Shown here piece by piece: positions 1-12,700 of a stretch of 64,000 bases of DNA. The first letter of the stretch is position 1; each line of letters starts with the position of its first letter. The position numbers and the translations under genes were made by a program. This DNA is from Apostichopus parvimensis (taxonomy: Eukaryota; Echinodermata; Holothuroidea; Aspidochirotida; Stichopodidae): positions 60,191-124,190 of the forward strand of contig KN884993.1 of NCBI GenBank assembly GCA_000934455.1, written 5' to 3'. The notes beneath the pieces are model-generated. The model was not told where the DNA came from. It saw only the letters and a program-made list of their open reading frames with translations, and did no database searches.

Positions 1-1418
1 ATCCATCATTTTGCACTTAAATAGATTGCTGACATTTTGACAAAAATAATTTGGGATGATTTTGTCTTGCTGCTAGCATGTTATGACCTTTAACTCTAAA
101 AGCCTGCTGCTATATGGTAAATGGTTTGTGTAGTAGTCTCACTAGTCTCACTAGTAGTCTCACTAGTCCAGTCACTTTATTCAATTGATGAATCTTAGCT
201 GTTTAAAGGGTCATTTCCCAAAATCAGAAAATGGTATTAAAATATAACCTGCACTGATAGCAGTGATATTTGACAGCCTACAACATACCAAACTTAATTT
301 GTGTGCCTAATGGTAATCCTGTAATCTCTGCTAGCTGCCACATCGGTTGACGTCTTTTTCTGCCAAAATATCAGGAAAGCTTTTTAAAAAAAGAAAAGTC
401 ACAGTTGTTGTTGTCCGGACAATAATTTATCGTCCAGTTCTGACAAGGAACAAGTTTTTTAAATCCTGAGGATCATGGTTTTGAACCTTCTTTTAATATC
501 CAAAATTTCCTCTGCCCATTCGTTTATATAGATTACCAAATCTAATTTCTATGGTTGATTTTAATACTCCAAGGTTTCAAAAAGGGAAAAAAGTCTCCTC
601 ACTTGTGGAAATATTTTCAAGTTTACGAATCAACCAACGGGTTGAGTCTGTGATCACTCTGAACTTTAATCAAATATAATTATTAAATATCGTCCAATCA
701 GTTACCAGGTAAGTCTTTAGCAGTGATTGTTGTAATATCCCCATTCTGTTGGGGGGGGGGGGGTGAGGGGGCAGATTTAAATGTCATCTGAAGATTACCA
801 GGGGGAGGCTACCTATTGAAGATTCCAAATAACTATATTTTTCATAGATGGAGAAAATCAAATAAGAAACAGTTGAATGAAGCAAATAAGCCAACTTTCA
901 ATACAATTCCCGAGACAAGTTTGCTACCAATTAAATAATAAAACACTTCCTCTGGATTGATACGTTCGTTCAGTGAAAATTACATTTATTAATAAGCTTA
1001 AATATTGTGCCAAATTGTTCACTTGCTATTATTATTATTATTATTTTTGGTTGTTAGGGGTTTAGGTTTCTTTGTTTATGTTTTGGTAATTAGGAAAGTT
1101 CTTAACGATGTGTCCTGTTGTTGAATGAATCAACCAGCATTTTTTTCTGTCTTCTTTTTCCTTTTGTTTCAATGGTTTGTTCAAACATTGGATTGTGCCA
1201 AAAGTAATACAAACAACTTGTTCTGTCGGTCACAATGATAATAACTAGTCAAATTACTAGTTATTTGCGTCTCTCGTTGGGAGCAACACATGTTCACAGA
1301 AAACCCTAGAAACAAGATCAGTGAATCGCTTTGCAGCCAACTACCCCCATCCTTAGGGTTTATCCTGGACACGTAGTAGTAGTAACACACAGCCTTTTAC
1401 AGAAAGAGTATTAGGTTT

Positions 1419-1603
1419 NNNNNNNNNNNNNNNNNNNNNNNNNNNNNNNNNNNNNNNNNNNNNNNNNNNNNNNNNNNNNNNNNNNNNNNNNNNNNNNNNN
1501 NNNNNNNNNNNNNNNNNNNNNNNNNNNNNNNNNNNNNNNNNNNNNNNNNNNNNNNNNNNNNNNNNNNNNNNNNNNNNNNNNNNNNNNNNNNNNNNNNNNN
1601 NNN
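1419..1603. other. assembly gap (185 N)
   Basis: A run of N separates unique sequence on both sides. Any open frame drawn across it is an artefact. Confidence 1.
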
Positions 1604-2636
1604 AAAAGTTTTGAATTTGATTGGGAAAATGTGAATTTTTGTGGATAAAGATGATGTTTTAATACATTTTGCATATATTGTAGAGTGTGTGGTACACTGG
1701 TAAAGTGTATATATTCACTAGACGTTTATGTATTCTCATTTAGTGAATGGAATTTTTTAAATGAGGCTTGGCAATGTTCCCCCATTGTCTCATACAATTA
1801 TACAAACAGAAAACTAAAAAAGGAACCTTTTTAAAGATGTATGAGTAAGTAATGTATGTTTTTTATTAACAACTTAAAAACTTGAATCCCTTTTACTATG
1901 TATGTATTTAGTATATCCGAGTGTTGCCATTGGGTAACTTTTGATTATCTATCATCTAAAAATTGTTTTTTTTTTCTACAAATGAATTAACCTCTACATA
2001 TTGTAGGGAATACATGTATATCTTTAGTGTACTACTTTTAAAGGTCGTTTGTTTTGTGTGTTCTTTTTTCTTTTTTCTTTCTTTTGATTTCATTTTTTAA
2101 ATTTCAGTTTAATAAAAAAAAAAAAGATTTTTTCACTTCTTTTGTGACCAAAGACATCCTGTGGGCCTTGTGATTTCGGTTTATTTTACCAAATACCACG
2201 AAGAGATGCAAGTAATGGCAAGTAAATAATACCAAGCTGTGTTTTAGTCGATGAAATATTTAACAGAGGAGGAGAATAATGGTATGGGGTGTCATTTCAG
2301 AAAGGTTCTACCTTCTGTGGAAAGACAGTAAACTAGCTGCTACGAGTCCAAGACTCAATTTTTTTTTTTTTCAACAAAATAAAAAAAATGTATCGTGCCG
2401 CCATTATATATATCTTCTTCATTCAAAGCTTGTAGTAAGGTTTTAAAATACTGATGCCGATTCTGTGGTGAACAGAATGGCCAATAGAAAATCGCTGTAG
2501 TCGGTTCCATTGCAGAAAATGAAAGCCCTGTAGCAAATCGCTAGTGTGATCCGTGTAGGTAAAAGCAGTATATACATATATATACTCTGATACGCATTTA
2601 TATAACGTGGTATGCTTGAAAGTTCATGCTTGCCTT

Positions 2637-2815
2637 ATTGCCATAGCAACAACAAGAAGGATGACATTCACTTTTGTTGTAGGAATACTGTTGCTACGGT
2701 TACCATGCAGTCAGGTTCGGTGACATTGAAAATTAAATGTCTCCACCGATATCCGGCTGTGCAGTCTGCTATTGTCTTACCAAAACAAAAGAAAAACGTC
2801 TGTTGCCACGACAAC
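2637..2815. promoter_or_regulatory. cluster of RFX X-box-like palindromes
   Basis: Within 180 bp there are ATTGCCATAGCAAC (2637-2650), GTTGCTACGGTTAC (around 2690) and GTTGCCACGACAAC (2802-2815). The last fits the RFX X-box pattern RYYNYY-N2-RRNRAC fully; the others are near matches. X-boxes mark promoters of ciliary genes in many animals. No gene is visible next to this cluster inside the window, so a regulatory role is only a guess. Confidence 0.25.
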
Positions 2816-5761
2816 CTTGATATGTATACGTGGAGAATGTTTCAGAAACTATTCGGTCCGTTTCATGTGGCCTGTTTCAACATTCCTTTGAGCTTTCAGT
2901 AGGAGATCTTCCAGTAAAAGACACCTTTACGACCTGACAGAAAATCGGTTCTAGCCAATTTTGGGGGTTGAATTGTAGATTATTAGCTTGTGCAGAAATG
3001 CAATGGAATATAGAAGAAGGTATTTTAATCTTATCTACACTAGGGGTCACAGCCGCCATGGCCTAATGGATGTTGGTTCACAGACTGGCAGTTTCACTAA
3101 TCAGATCTGACATTTGTATTCTTTTTTCTTTTTTTTTCTTTTTCTTTTTTTTACTTCTCTCTTACAGCAAAAAATTTTTTTTGGTAAAAATGAACAAATG
3201 TGTATTTAGAATGACCACATCCTATCAGATGGCAAGATGCATTCTGTAATATGTACCTCTTGTATTGTTATGTAAATTCATAAAAGTCCGGAGGATGGTC
3301 TAGACAAAACGAAACAAAGAGCACATTATTTTGCAGAGTATGTTTTGAGTTTAAGAAACGAAATGTTTCGAAATCACTAGAAGGGATAAATGTTGATTAT
3401 TGAGTTTACAGGTTTGGTATTAACATACCAATATGTTATTTGATGGAGAGGTGGGTGGGGTGTCTTTGAAAAAGTGAGAAACTGGTTTTCTTTCTCAATG
3501 TCAGTTGAGTTTTCTATAATGCCTTGTAAGATATACTGGAGTAACCAGAGCAACTGAAAAGTTGGAAGAAGCATACAGGGTTTACCTGGATCATAGACTT
3601 GGTTTGTCTGCAGCTACCACTTACCTGGAATTATGAAACACTCCTAGAATTCAGATTCAGGAATATGGAAATTCTATTCCGCATGAGGAAAGAAAACAGA
3701 TTACTCAATCTCCTGATCAAAAAATGGAAGATTGTAGCAGTTTCTCAGCTGCATCAAGTAGCTACCCCCCCAACCACTTCCCCTCCCCCTCTCAAATGAG
3801 AGAACAAACAAGCTGATATTGTGGTGTGGTGTTTATCCAAAAACCCTGTACGTTTCTGTACAAAACTAATGTCTTGAGAGAAACAACTTCATTTGGAAGA
3901 ATATTATGATTCATAGAGTAGTTTAAAAGGAATCCTGTCAAAATCAATCTTCTGGATAGCGAGAGTGCCGTCACACATTTCTGTCATTTTCGAGTTGAAG
4001 AGAATACGTGCCAAAAAAGTACTGAAATTTGTCATCTTCGACTTCTCAACGTTGGAATGTAATTCCCCGGTACATTGCCATGATAAATTGAGACGTTTTG
4101 AAATTATTATAATCTAGCAGGCCTTGTTTGTATACAATGCCATTCGTTATAGGGATGTCAGTAGGGAGCATGCAACATAAACAGAATCCAACACCTAACC
4201 CTTATTCGAGACCCGCTTGTCAGGGTGAAGAAGAAAAGAAAAAAGAGATTGATTTTGACAAGATTTTCACAATTATTCAGTACCATTCATTAATCATGTA
4301 CTTAATGCTGAATTGGTTTCATTTCAAACAAAAAATGACAAAATTCATTTTTTCTATTTTAACATTTTGATTCATTTGATTAATTTTACCATTATTTTTT
4401 CATAACAGATCATGTACATAAGTTTGTGAATTCTTAGGATTTTTTTTTTTTTTTTTCGGTTTTTCAATTTTACAGAGTGACATGTTTTAGACTAACTCCA
4501 AAATTTCAAACAAAAACAAAACTTTGGAAGATTTCCTTTCTTTGTGAAATTGTCCTAAATTTTGAGTCAAGGGATGTCGGATATATGAGAAACTTGGAAA
4601 GGGGTGGATGTTTTTGACAAGTTTTTTCATTAAAACTTGTCTTGAAAACCAGAGAGTGCCTCAGCATGGAGGAAAATCAAAGCAGTGAGAGGGAGGGGGA
4701 GAGGTTTTTACAAAATCGTCATCCTGCATCCATAAAAAGGCTTTGAAGAATTTGCCTGAAAGCTTTTCTTTTGATACACACGGCTACAATGGGGGAAAAA
4801 AAAACAACGCAATGCAAATCGAAATATTTACGCCATGCTTACGGGGCAAAAAAACTTGCTTGCCAAAATAAAAAAGTACACTTATAACATTGCCAATATG
4901 CTCCTCGGAAAAAAAGCAGCCACGTGTATCAGCGAAATGGCAAGAGTACAGGGGAATGGGTCGTGGAAAGAAAAAAAAAGTAGAAAATATCAAAAAAAAA
5001 ATTGTACACAGAAGTTTTACTCTTTCAGGTTATGTTCAAAACAGGCCTGATTAAATAACGATTAGCTTGCTTTTGTAGTTTATAGTCTCTGTACGCATTT
5101 ATCGTTGCTTGTATTGTGTCATGTTACAGTTCACTTTTAACAAAAAAAAAGGTTCTAAACCTTAAGGAGAATTTACCAAATGAAGATTTAGGAGGTTTTG
5201 ATTTTATGAGGATTCAATTTAATGATTAAAAAAAATTTCATGAAAAAAAAAAAAAAATTGCGTTATTGTTTTTATTTTGCTGTTTCGTTGTTTTGCTCTT
5301 TTTTTTGCTTTTTCTATCATTGTTTTATTACATTGTTTAGTCATCTAAATATTAAACCCATCGTAAAAAAAAAAAAAAAAAAGGTTTTGTGGCTTCCATG
5401 ATGACATTTGTCTAATTTGACAAACAACAAAACTATTTGATTTCAGGGAATCATTTGGATGGTATAAAACGAGGTTACAGTAATTTTAGCATGCTAAACT
5501 TTGAACCAACATTGGTTGCCATTCAAACTACCCTCTCACAAATATATTTAAAATCCCTTGTCAAAACTACTTGCACTTAGATGAGGGTCAAGATATTCCA
5601 GGGTCGAGAGATCTCATTACAGAAACATTTCAGACACTGTCTTGGTTTCTATGAAATTGAAAGCTTTCCGACATGAAGTAACACCCTCTGGATAATCCAA
5701 TTTTGTCAGGCTGTAACCCTGGCTACTAGGTACGTCAGCCCATATCATGAACTTACTAGAA

Positions 5762-5861
5762 AGGGACTCCACCCCATAAAGGGACTCCACCCCATCGAGT
5801 AGGGACTCCACCCCATAAAGTAGGGGCTCCCCATAAAGTAGGGACTCCGCCCCATAAAGGG
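5762..5861. repeat. short tandem array, unit about 18-21 bp
   Basis: About five imperfect copies of a unit built on GGGACTCCACCCCATAAA stand head to tail. Units differ by small insertions such as GT or CGAGT. Confidence 0.8.
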
Positions 5862-8800
5862 ATATATATTCCAGTGGGAGACACGTAACAAAACCTTAAA
5901 GAGAAAAATATTCCTGTTTGTTAGTCGAAAATGGGATTTCAATATCTTTTCCCATACCACTGGGGACACAGTTGACTTTAATGCAAACCTATGCTAACTT
6001 GCTAAATCCTATATTATTCCAGGATATGGATAAGAATAAGTGGTCTGTGAGGTCATTGTGACCATGTTCTTCAAAGCTTTACTTTCTCTATAATAATTTG
6101 TGGACTTCTCAAAAATGTGATCCATTCAGCATGTTTACATAATAGCTGCCAATGTTGTCTGCATTTAGAAATTGCATCAAAATTCAAGAATTATCATAAT
6201 TCTTTATAAAACTATTTTGAGATATTATTTCATTTCCAGCTTAATTGCCATGGTGATGTCATTCACTCTTACTGTTGCCATGTGCATTCACAAAATAGCA
6301 CACACAAAAAAAATCAAATTCCATCACACAAAATGTTCTTGAGGAAATGGTAGTGACTTGGAAGATGTCGAAAATTGCCAGTTATTTTGTGTAGCAATCA
6401 ACTTGTGCCAGCAGAAGAAAATGTCATGATTTAGAAAGGTCGCCAAAGATATAAAGAACCCTGACACGAAAATCTAACATTTCAACAAACTGATGAACTC
6501 TCCACAGGTAGTCCCAATACATCAAGTCAGTGATCATAGGGTTATTGAAAACCCTGGTCGACTGTTATTTCCCTAACATTCAAAAATGTTAAACCTCCCC
6601 TGAGAGCAGTTAGATGGTGTCGTCCATCCAGATGAAGTTGTTTGGTTAAATCGTGCCCCAGGCTGTATCGTGGGTGCCTTTTCATTAACAAAAAGTACCG
6701 TCTTTCGCTGAAGATTCCGAAGCTAAACGGTCACAGGTCAACTATAAAACAGTTTCATCATAGAGCAGGGGATAACAGTTTAAACTTGTTTAAGGCCATA
6801 AAAAAATCTTATTGGTTAAAAATAAAAAGTACAATAAACATGGAAAGAGGGGAAAGAAGAAACAATACATGTTGGTATACATTATATTTTTTTTGTACTT
6901 CATTTACAGTTTCTCAAGGCCATCCCTGAAACTACTTTTCAGATTATTTGTAAAATAATCACAAAAAAAAAGAAATTTTCTTGCCAAGTTCAGTCGTCAA
7001 TCTTTAGGCAGCAAAAGAGGACAACATTCCACAAAGGCACACGATAGCAGATAAGAGTATGTGGAAGATCTCATCAAGAGTTTATTACTTCTAAAAATTT
7101 ATCGAGACGAATAGTCAATATGATATTCCGGAAAAATCTTCTTTCTGTAGTACCTCGCCCGCTCCATATCGAGTCATTAACTTAAAAAAAATGTTTTAAT
7201 CAACATCAATTCTCTTTTGAGTTGCAATGCCTTTGTAGTATTTAAAATATCGTTGATATTTCAACATTTAACCAACATACTATACAACAAAATTCTTTGA
7301 AAAAGTACAAAAAAACAAACCCCAAAAAATTGGACAACAAGAAAAGGTAATTGGCCTAATTGTAAGTAAACATTTTCCAATATAAATTGCACTGTACATT
7401 TTTACCCTTCTATTCTGCATCAAAGCCTTTGTGGACTATTTATTTAGTTCCCTCTGCCCTGCCCCGAAATCCTTCCCCGCCCCCCCCCCCTTCACTCAAA
7501 TCATGAACCTTCCCAATTACGGAACAAAATGAAAGCCAACCAATCAAGACTTGATGTCATCTGAACATTATCTTCAGAAACCAAAGATAAGAAAATTTGC
7601 CAATATTATAATGCCTCAATTTACTTTTGAAAATGGTAAATGCTTCTTGCTTCATTTGATTAGTTTATCAAATTTATTGACATGATTTTGATTATGATTG
7701 TGTTGGCATTGTTCTACTAAATGCTTCTGCATTGCATCTTTAAACAGAAGCACAGTAATAGTTGACTTCTGCTAAAATCATTTTCCCACCGGTCTGAGTC
7801 GACCACCAATGTTGTTAGGCAATGGGTAAGAACCACACACCATGGGAGTGCAGGCAAGTTTTACCAATTGTACCAATAACAACCACTGCACTCCCTCGGC
7901 CCTCCTCCCCTCCCCACACCCCCCCCCACACCACCTCACAGAGCTTATATGTGACGATGAAGAGTGTCTTAACACACACTGAGTGCTATTACCCAAACTT
8001 GATGAACTACGATCCTCTAATTAAAGACTAAACTGTCATTAACCTTGACGACTTTCCTACCAATTGAAACTTTGTACCAATCGTTGGATGGCTATTTGAT
8101 TGACATTTAATTGATGAGTGTCAAATCCAAGTGTCATCTTACAATTTAGAATAACGCTATAATTTTGAGTCGTGTAAATAGATAAAACATTAAACATAGA
8201 GAGTGGAGTGCAGTTGTTGTGCGAATGCAGGTAAGTACATGAATCTATTTAACACTCTTTACTTCAATTACCTCAGCAGCTTTAATGTTCCCAAGAGAGT
8301 AAAATGCTCTAGCAATGATGAAATTACCTATGTCAACTGGACGAGGATTCAACTTGAAATTAATTTGATTAAGTTAATTAAATTAAGTCGAACAAAAATA
8401 TCCAATACATCCACGGTAATATAACCTAAGGATGAACTCGAAACGACGTTGAAGAATTTTTTTTTCCAAAGTCGAGGAACAGTTGGAGGTGAAGTAAGGG
8501 CGTGGGTGCAGGGAACCAGAGAGGCCGTGAAACAACATTCTATTAATTTGGGTGCTATTTTCAGTCAAAATATCTTCCTCTATCCTGGTCTGTGCTGACA
8601 CATATATTTTCAAAATACTGATATTCGCTTTTGTTGACCTTCTCAACTGCCATACTGCTCTACATTGTTTTATACTATATCCTCAACTATTCTGACAAAC
8701 ATTTCATAAACAGAAACACCATTTTTAAGAAACCACTTTTTAAACCATTTTGTATCCAATCATAATACTCTGTCATATATAACGCTATAATATATTGATA

Positions 8801-9189
8801 TGGGATAAACTAAACTCCAAAACATTTCTAGAAAGGTCAAATTTGCAGATTTTTAACAAAACTTTTCCACAGTCCTGGCTGTGGTCAGCTTTATTAAAAC
8901 GGATCCTATTACTTTGGCCGAAGTGTTTTAGTTTACTATTCCATGCAATGTATACATGCGTAAAATGCAAGAATCAAGTATTTCCACTCTCTTTCTAATC
9001 AAACCTTTTCCTAGCCAAGATCTCATGATAATGAATGACCTCTGGTTACCTAAACATACCTAAGGAAGCCTATAAACTACATGCGAAACATAATTTTTGG
9101 CCAATCTGTAAATTGGTTTCCAAATTGCACGACTGTGTGTCCCAATGTTGTATAAAATCAATGTATGCAACAATTTTTTTCTTCCCTCT

Positions 9190-9566
9190 GTCCGTTCGTT
9201 CGTTCTTTATTCCTTCCTTTTATAAAAAATAGTGTATATTGTCACTGAATGTTCTAAATAATATTAATAGTAATAAAAATAATCATAAAAAAGTAGGAAA
9301 CAAGGGCAAGCTGCAAAACCACAAATCTTTCTGTCCTACAAACCTGCCAGAAAAAAAAGGAAAAAAAAACAGCTTTTTTTTCTCCCAAACAAGCAAGCCC
9401 TGCTGTGCTAAAAGAACCAAACTCCCTCTAGAAAAATGGTATCTACCAAGTGCATACAATGTCATGGCATGCTAACAAAAGCCTTAATTATAATAAAGAT
9501 ATTATTGTTTATACATTTTTTTTTTTTTTTTACATCGTTACGTCTAATACTGACAGCGAACTGCTG
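9190..9566 (-). other. probable 3' UTR of the PIX gene
   Basis: This is the stretch from the TGA stop at 9569-9567 to just past the first canonical AATAAA on the minus strand (9211-9206). The real transcript end may lie further out. Confidence 0.35.
9206..9211 (-). terminator. candidate polyadenylation signal AATAAA
   Basis: First AATAAA hexamer downstream of the PIX stop codon, about 356 nt after it. No strong GU-rich element is obvious behind it, so it stays a candidate. Confidence 0.35.
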
Positions 9567-9741
9567 TCATAAGTCGGGTATGGTAGCTTTGAAATCCATA
9601 CTTTTCATGGATTTACGGACTGACGATTCCAGTTTCCTCCTCGCTTTCCTCTCTTGGTCTAGGTCTTTCTTCAATCCCTTGGTCTCTTCCATAAGACTGG
9701 TTACTTGGTCTCGTAGCGCATAGACGGTGTCGATCAAACTC
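9567..9741 (-). CDS. ARHGEF7: PIX coding exon 13: C-terminal coiled coil and stop
   Basis: Residues 597-654. The acceptor is CACCAACAG and the first base completes Lys597 from exon 12. The sequence [13 protein letters not shown] matches the conserved start of the beta-PIX coiled coil. Hydrophobic residues fall in a regular 4-3 spacing: L599, V603, L606, V610, L613, L620, L624, then L634 and V638. In beta-PIX this helix makes a trimer. The last residues are KATIPDL, unlike the DETNL ending of vertebrate beta-PIX that binds Scribble and Shank PDZ domains. The stop is TGA at 9569-9567. Confidence 0.94.
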
Positions 9742-12700
9742 CTGTTGGTGCAAGAGGGTTGGGAGAAAAGTGTAAAATTAAATTAAAAACATGAATTTGT
9801 GAAGAAATATAAAAAAAATTAGATTTGAATAGAAAATTAGTCACTCGTGAGAAATGTATTGACCAGTAAATAAACTATCATCTTGATCAGAAATAATATT
9901 TCATGTATTGTTTTATATTATTTTGTAAACATGATCAATTTCTCTAAACAAATATTTTCTTTTTATCTAAAAATTACATTTCAGAAATGTTTAACACAAC
10001 TACCAAAAGGTGACTGGGTGAAACATCTATTTATGAAGAATTAAAAATCTCTTACTCCCTAAGTAACAGACTTTGTTTGGTGCAAAAATTTGAAGTGGAA
10101 TGTGATCTAAAATCTTCGTTTGGGAAAAAACTCACCAGGTTTGGTTAATTAGTATCAATCAAATACACACAAAAAACAAAACAAATATTGTTTTAAATTG
10201 TTTAATGGGGTAATAATGCATGAATATTGGTCAACTTCAAAAAAACATTCCAAGCTAACTTGTTTTACAACTGGCAAAAATTATTATCTATAAAAAATAG
10301 ATGGACAAACTTGACCTTGATATGTAAAAGAAATAAAAGGTCGAAATTGAAAAACAAATTTTTTTTAAATTATCACTACGTGCGAGTGTAGCCTTTAATG
10401 TTGTGCAAATGTATGGAAACATTAAATGTACAAATAATATCACTTTTCCTTGCAACTACAGAGGATAAACAACAGTGAGTGTGGATGGGTATGTCAGTCT
10501 ACAGTATCTATAAACAGATCATAACATCAGCATGCCTCCAAAATTTGGGCTATTTACTGGCTAAAACGCCAGTCGATTTCACTGTTTGCCAGTAGCAAGG
10601 CACACACACTGATATTTTTCTGCCAGTAGACATTAAGAACATGAAAACATGATAAGTCTGTTAACTATCTTCTGTCACAGAATCGGCATGATTTCCATAC
10701 CTAACGTAAGTCCCGATTTCCATTTCTTATCGGCAAATATTATTTATTGGACTGATCTCATAAGCCCGTACAGTAAACTGATGTCTGTGGTTATTCAGTA
10801 AAATGCCAACTGAGAAATTGATTTGAGCTGGTAAATTTTGTTTTTTCCTTTTTTTTTTGTCTTTGAGGCATTTGCAATATTTAGCAAGTGACTAAGCCTA
10901 AAATGATGAAATTGTTAGCCTGCACTATAAAAACAACTTGATTAACTCTATTTACACAGTGTTTGCTTATTGCATTTGACAACCCTTCTTTCTAAGATAT
11001 ATCAGAGTTAACTCATACTTCAAAAGGGGGGTAGGGGGGTTTGGAAGACATAAGACACTGTTATTATCGACCTAGAGATGACCGTTGCTAGACTTGAATG
11101 CAGACTTTTTTCTTAAAGATATAACATTATAGTGCATATGAAATATTTGATGGAACCTTCCAAGAGCACAGACTTGAACCATGAAAATATGAGAATGTGA
11201 AATAATTACAGAACACGATACCAAAATGCAAGATACCCGTGAAAACTTGCTAACGGCTAACGGGCACTCAGCGTATAAAGATTGTGCTGCTGTGACATGC
11301 AGAGTGAAATCTTTCTGAAGAAAACAGGGAAATAATAAAGCACCACCGACTGCACCAGGCAAGGCAGCAAAGAATAAAGATACTTTGGAGATGAACCGGG
11401 GGGCTTGTGGTAAAATTTCAAATGACAACTTCTCTCTCAAACTTGTAAAACTCAGATATGTATATATGCTTTCCTTGTTTTTTTTTCGTGGTTATCTAAC
11501 TGTGGACTATTGTTTTTCCCAGAGATTGCTATTCACACTCCAGACCCACAGACTGGCCGTAGTTAGAATTAGCCAGCTGAAGAGGTATCGTAACAGCAAA
11601 CCATGCTTACAAAAAAACAAAAAAAATGAGCCTAGATATGAAATGAGGACCTGCACAAAGTTTAGTACCTTTAAACCGACAAAACATAAATAAATAAATA
11701 AATAAATAATGGATATTCCCTTTTCTTGAGAGGCTTTGGTATTTCTCAAGATAATTCATATATGCAAACAAGACAATAAATGCCATATGGTGACATCAAA
11801 CGAGTCGTGACGTGCTCATTCGAGTAAGAGAGAAAATAAAACAGAACACATGTCAGGAATTATACCCTCTCAAAGGATCAAACACTTGAGACTGAACGAA
11901 ATTGACTCGAGAGGTTGCGAGACCTTGACTTGACGGCACGAGGGAATTGCGTTTCAAGGTGTCCAATCACCACGAACCAAGAAATGGATCCATCAGTGGG
12001 CCGCATGTGCTGATAATTTTTGCGCATTAAATATTAACGACAAGATCGTATCACACATGGCTGACAGAGTTTGACAAGGTCACTTCCAAGTTTAAGAATG
12101 GCAAAACAAAAGAAAAACATTATTCCAGTTGGGTACAATGTTGGGATAAATATGTCATAGTTGATCTTGAGACATCATCAAATTATGAGGGCCCTATTTT
12201 TTTTCTTTGCACCATCCTATCCACACTATCTTTTGCCATAACTGTAAAATCGCTATAGATTCAACTAGAACGTCTCACTTACGATTATGTCTGGAATCTA
12301 CATGCAAATGCAGAAAATTAAAACCAATATATATATATATTTCTTTGACATTTCAGAAAATTAACATATTTACAGCATCCTGTAAAATTGTTTTACCCGT
12401 CCTACATCAACATGACCCCTATGAACCACATGAACACTTCTTGACCTTGGGTTCACTCTACATCACTGCTATATGGAATCCCTCCCAAGGTGATGACACC
12501 CCTTCTGTTCCATCCACTTCACCCCTCCCCCCACACCCCCCACTCCTCATGGTGACACTTTACAATGCCGCAACAGGCACTGTCAGCAGGATCATGGATG
12601 GTTTCATTTCATACTATAAATGTGAAATAATCCATCCTGTCAAGGAATATTTTTACCCACTCCTCCCTTTATGGTATGTTGCTTTTACCTGCCTGATGAT

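Larger units (their letters stand above)
1..9189. other. 3' flanking DNA of the PIX gene, no gene recognised
   Basis: I see no open frame here with family resemblance, splice-linked exons or coding-like composition. The open frames are short, AT-rich and unconserved in appearance. The stretch holds homopolymer runs (T, A and G tracts), one assembly gap, a short tandem array near 5.8 kb and a few RFX-like X-box motifs near 2.6-2.8 kb. A long 3' untranslated extension of the minus-strand gene could run into it, but I cannot show that. Confidence 0.6.

Noticed and set aside
1411-1674. Open frame spanning the first N gap
   Set aside because: Most of its length is undetermined bases.
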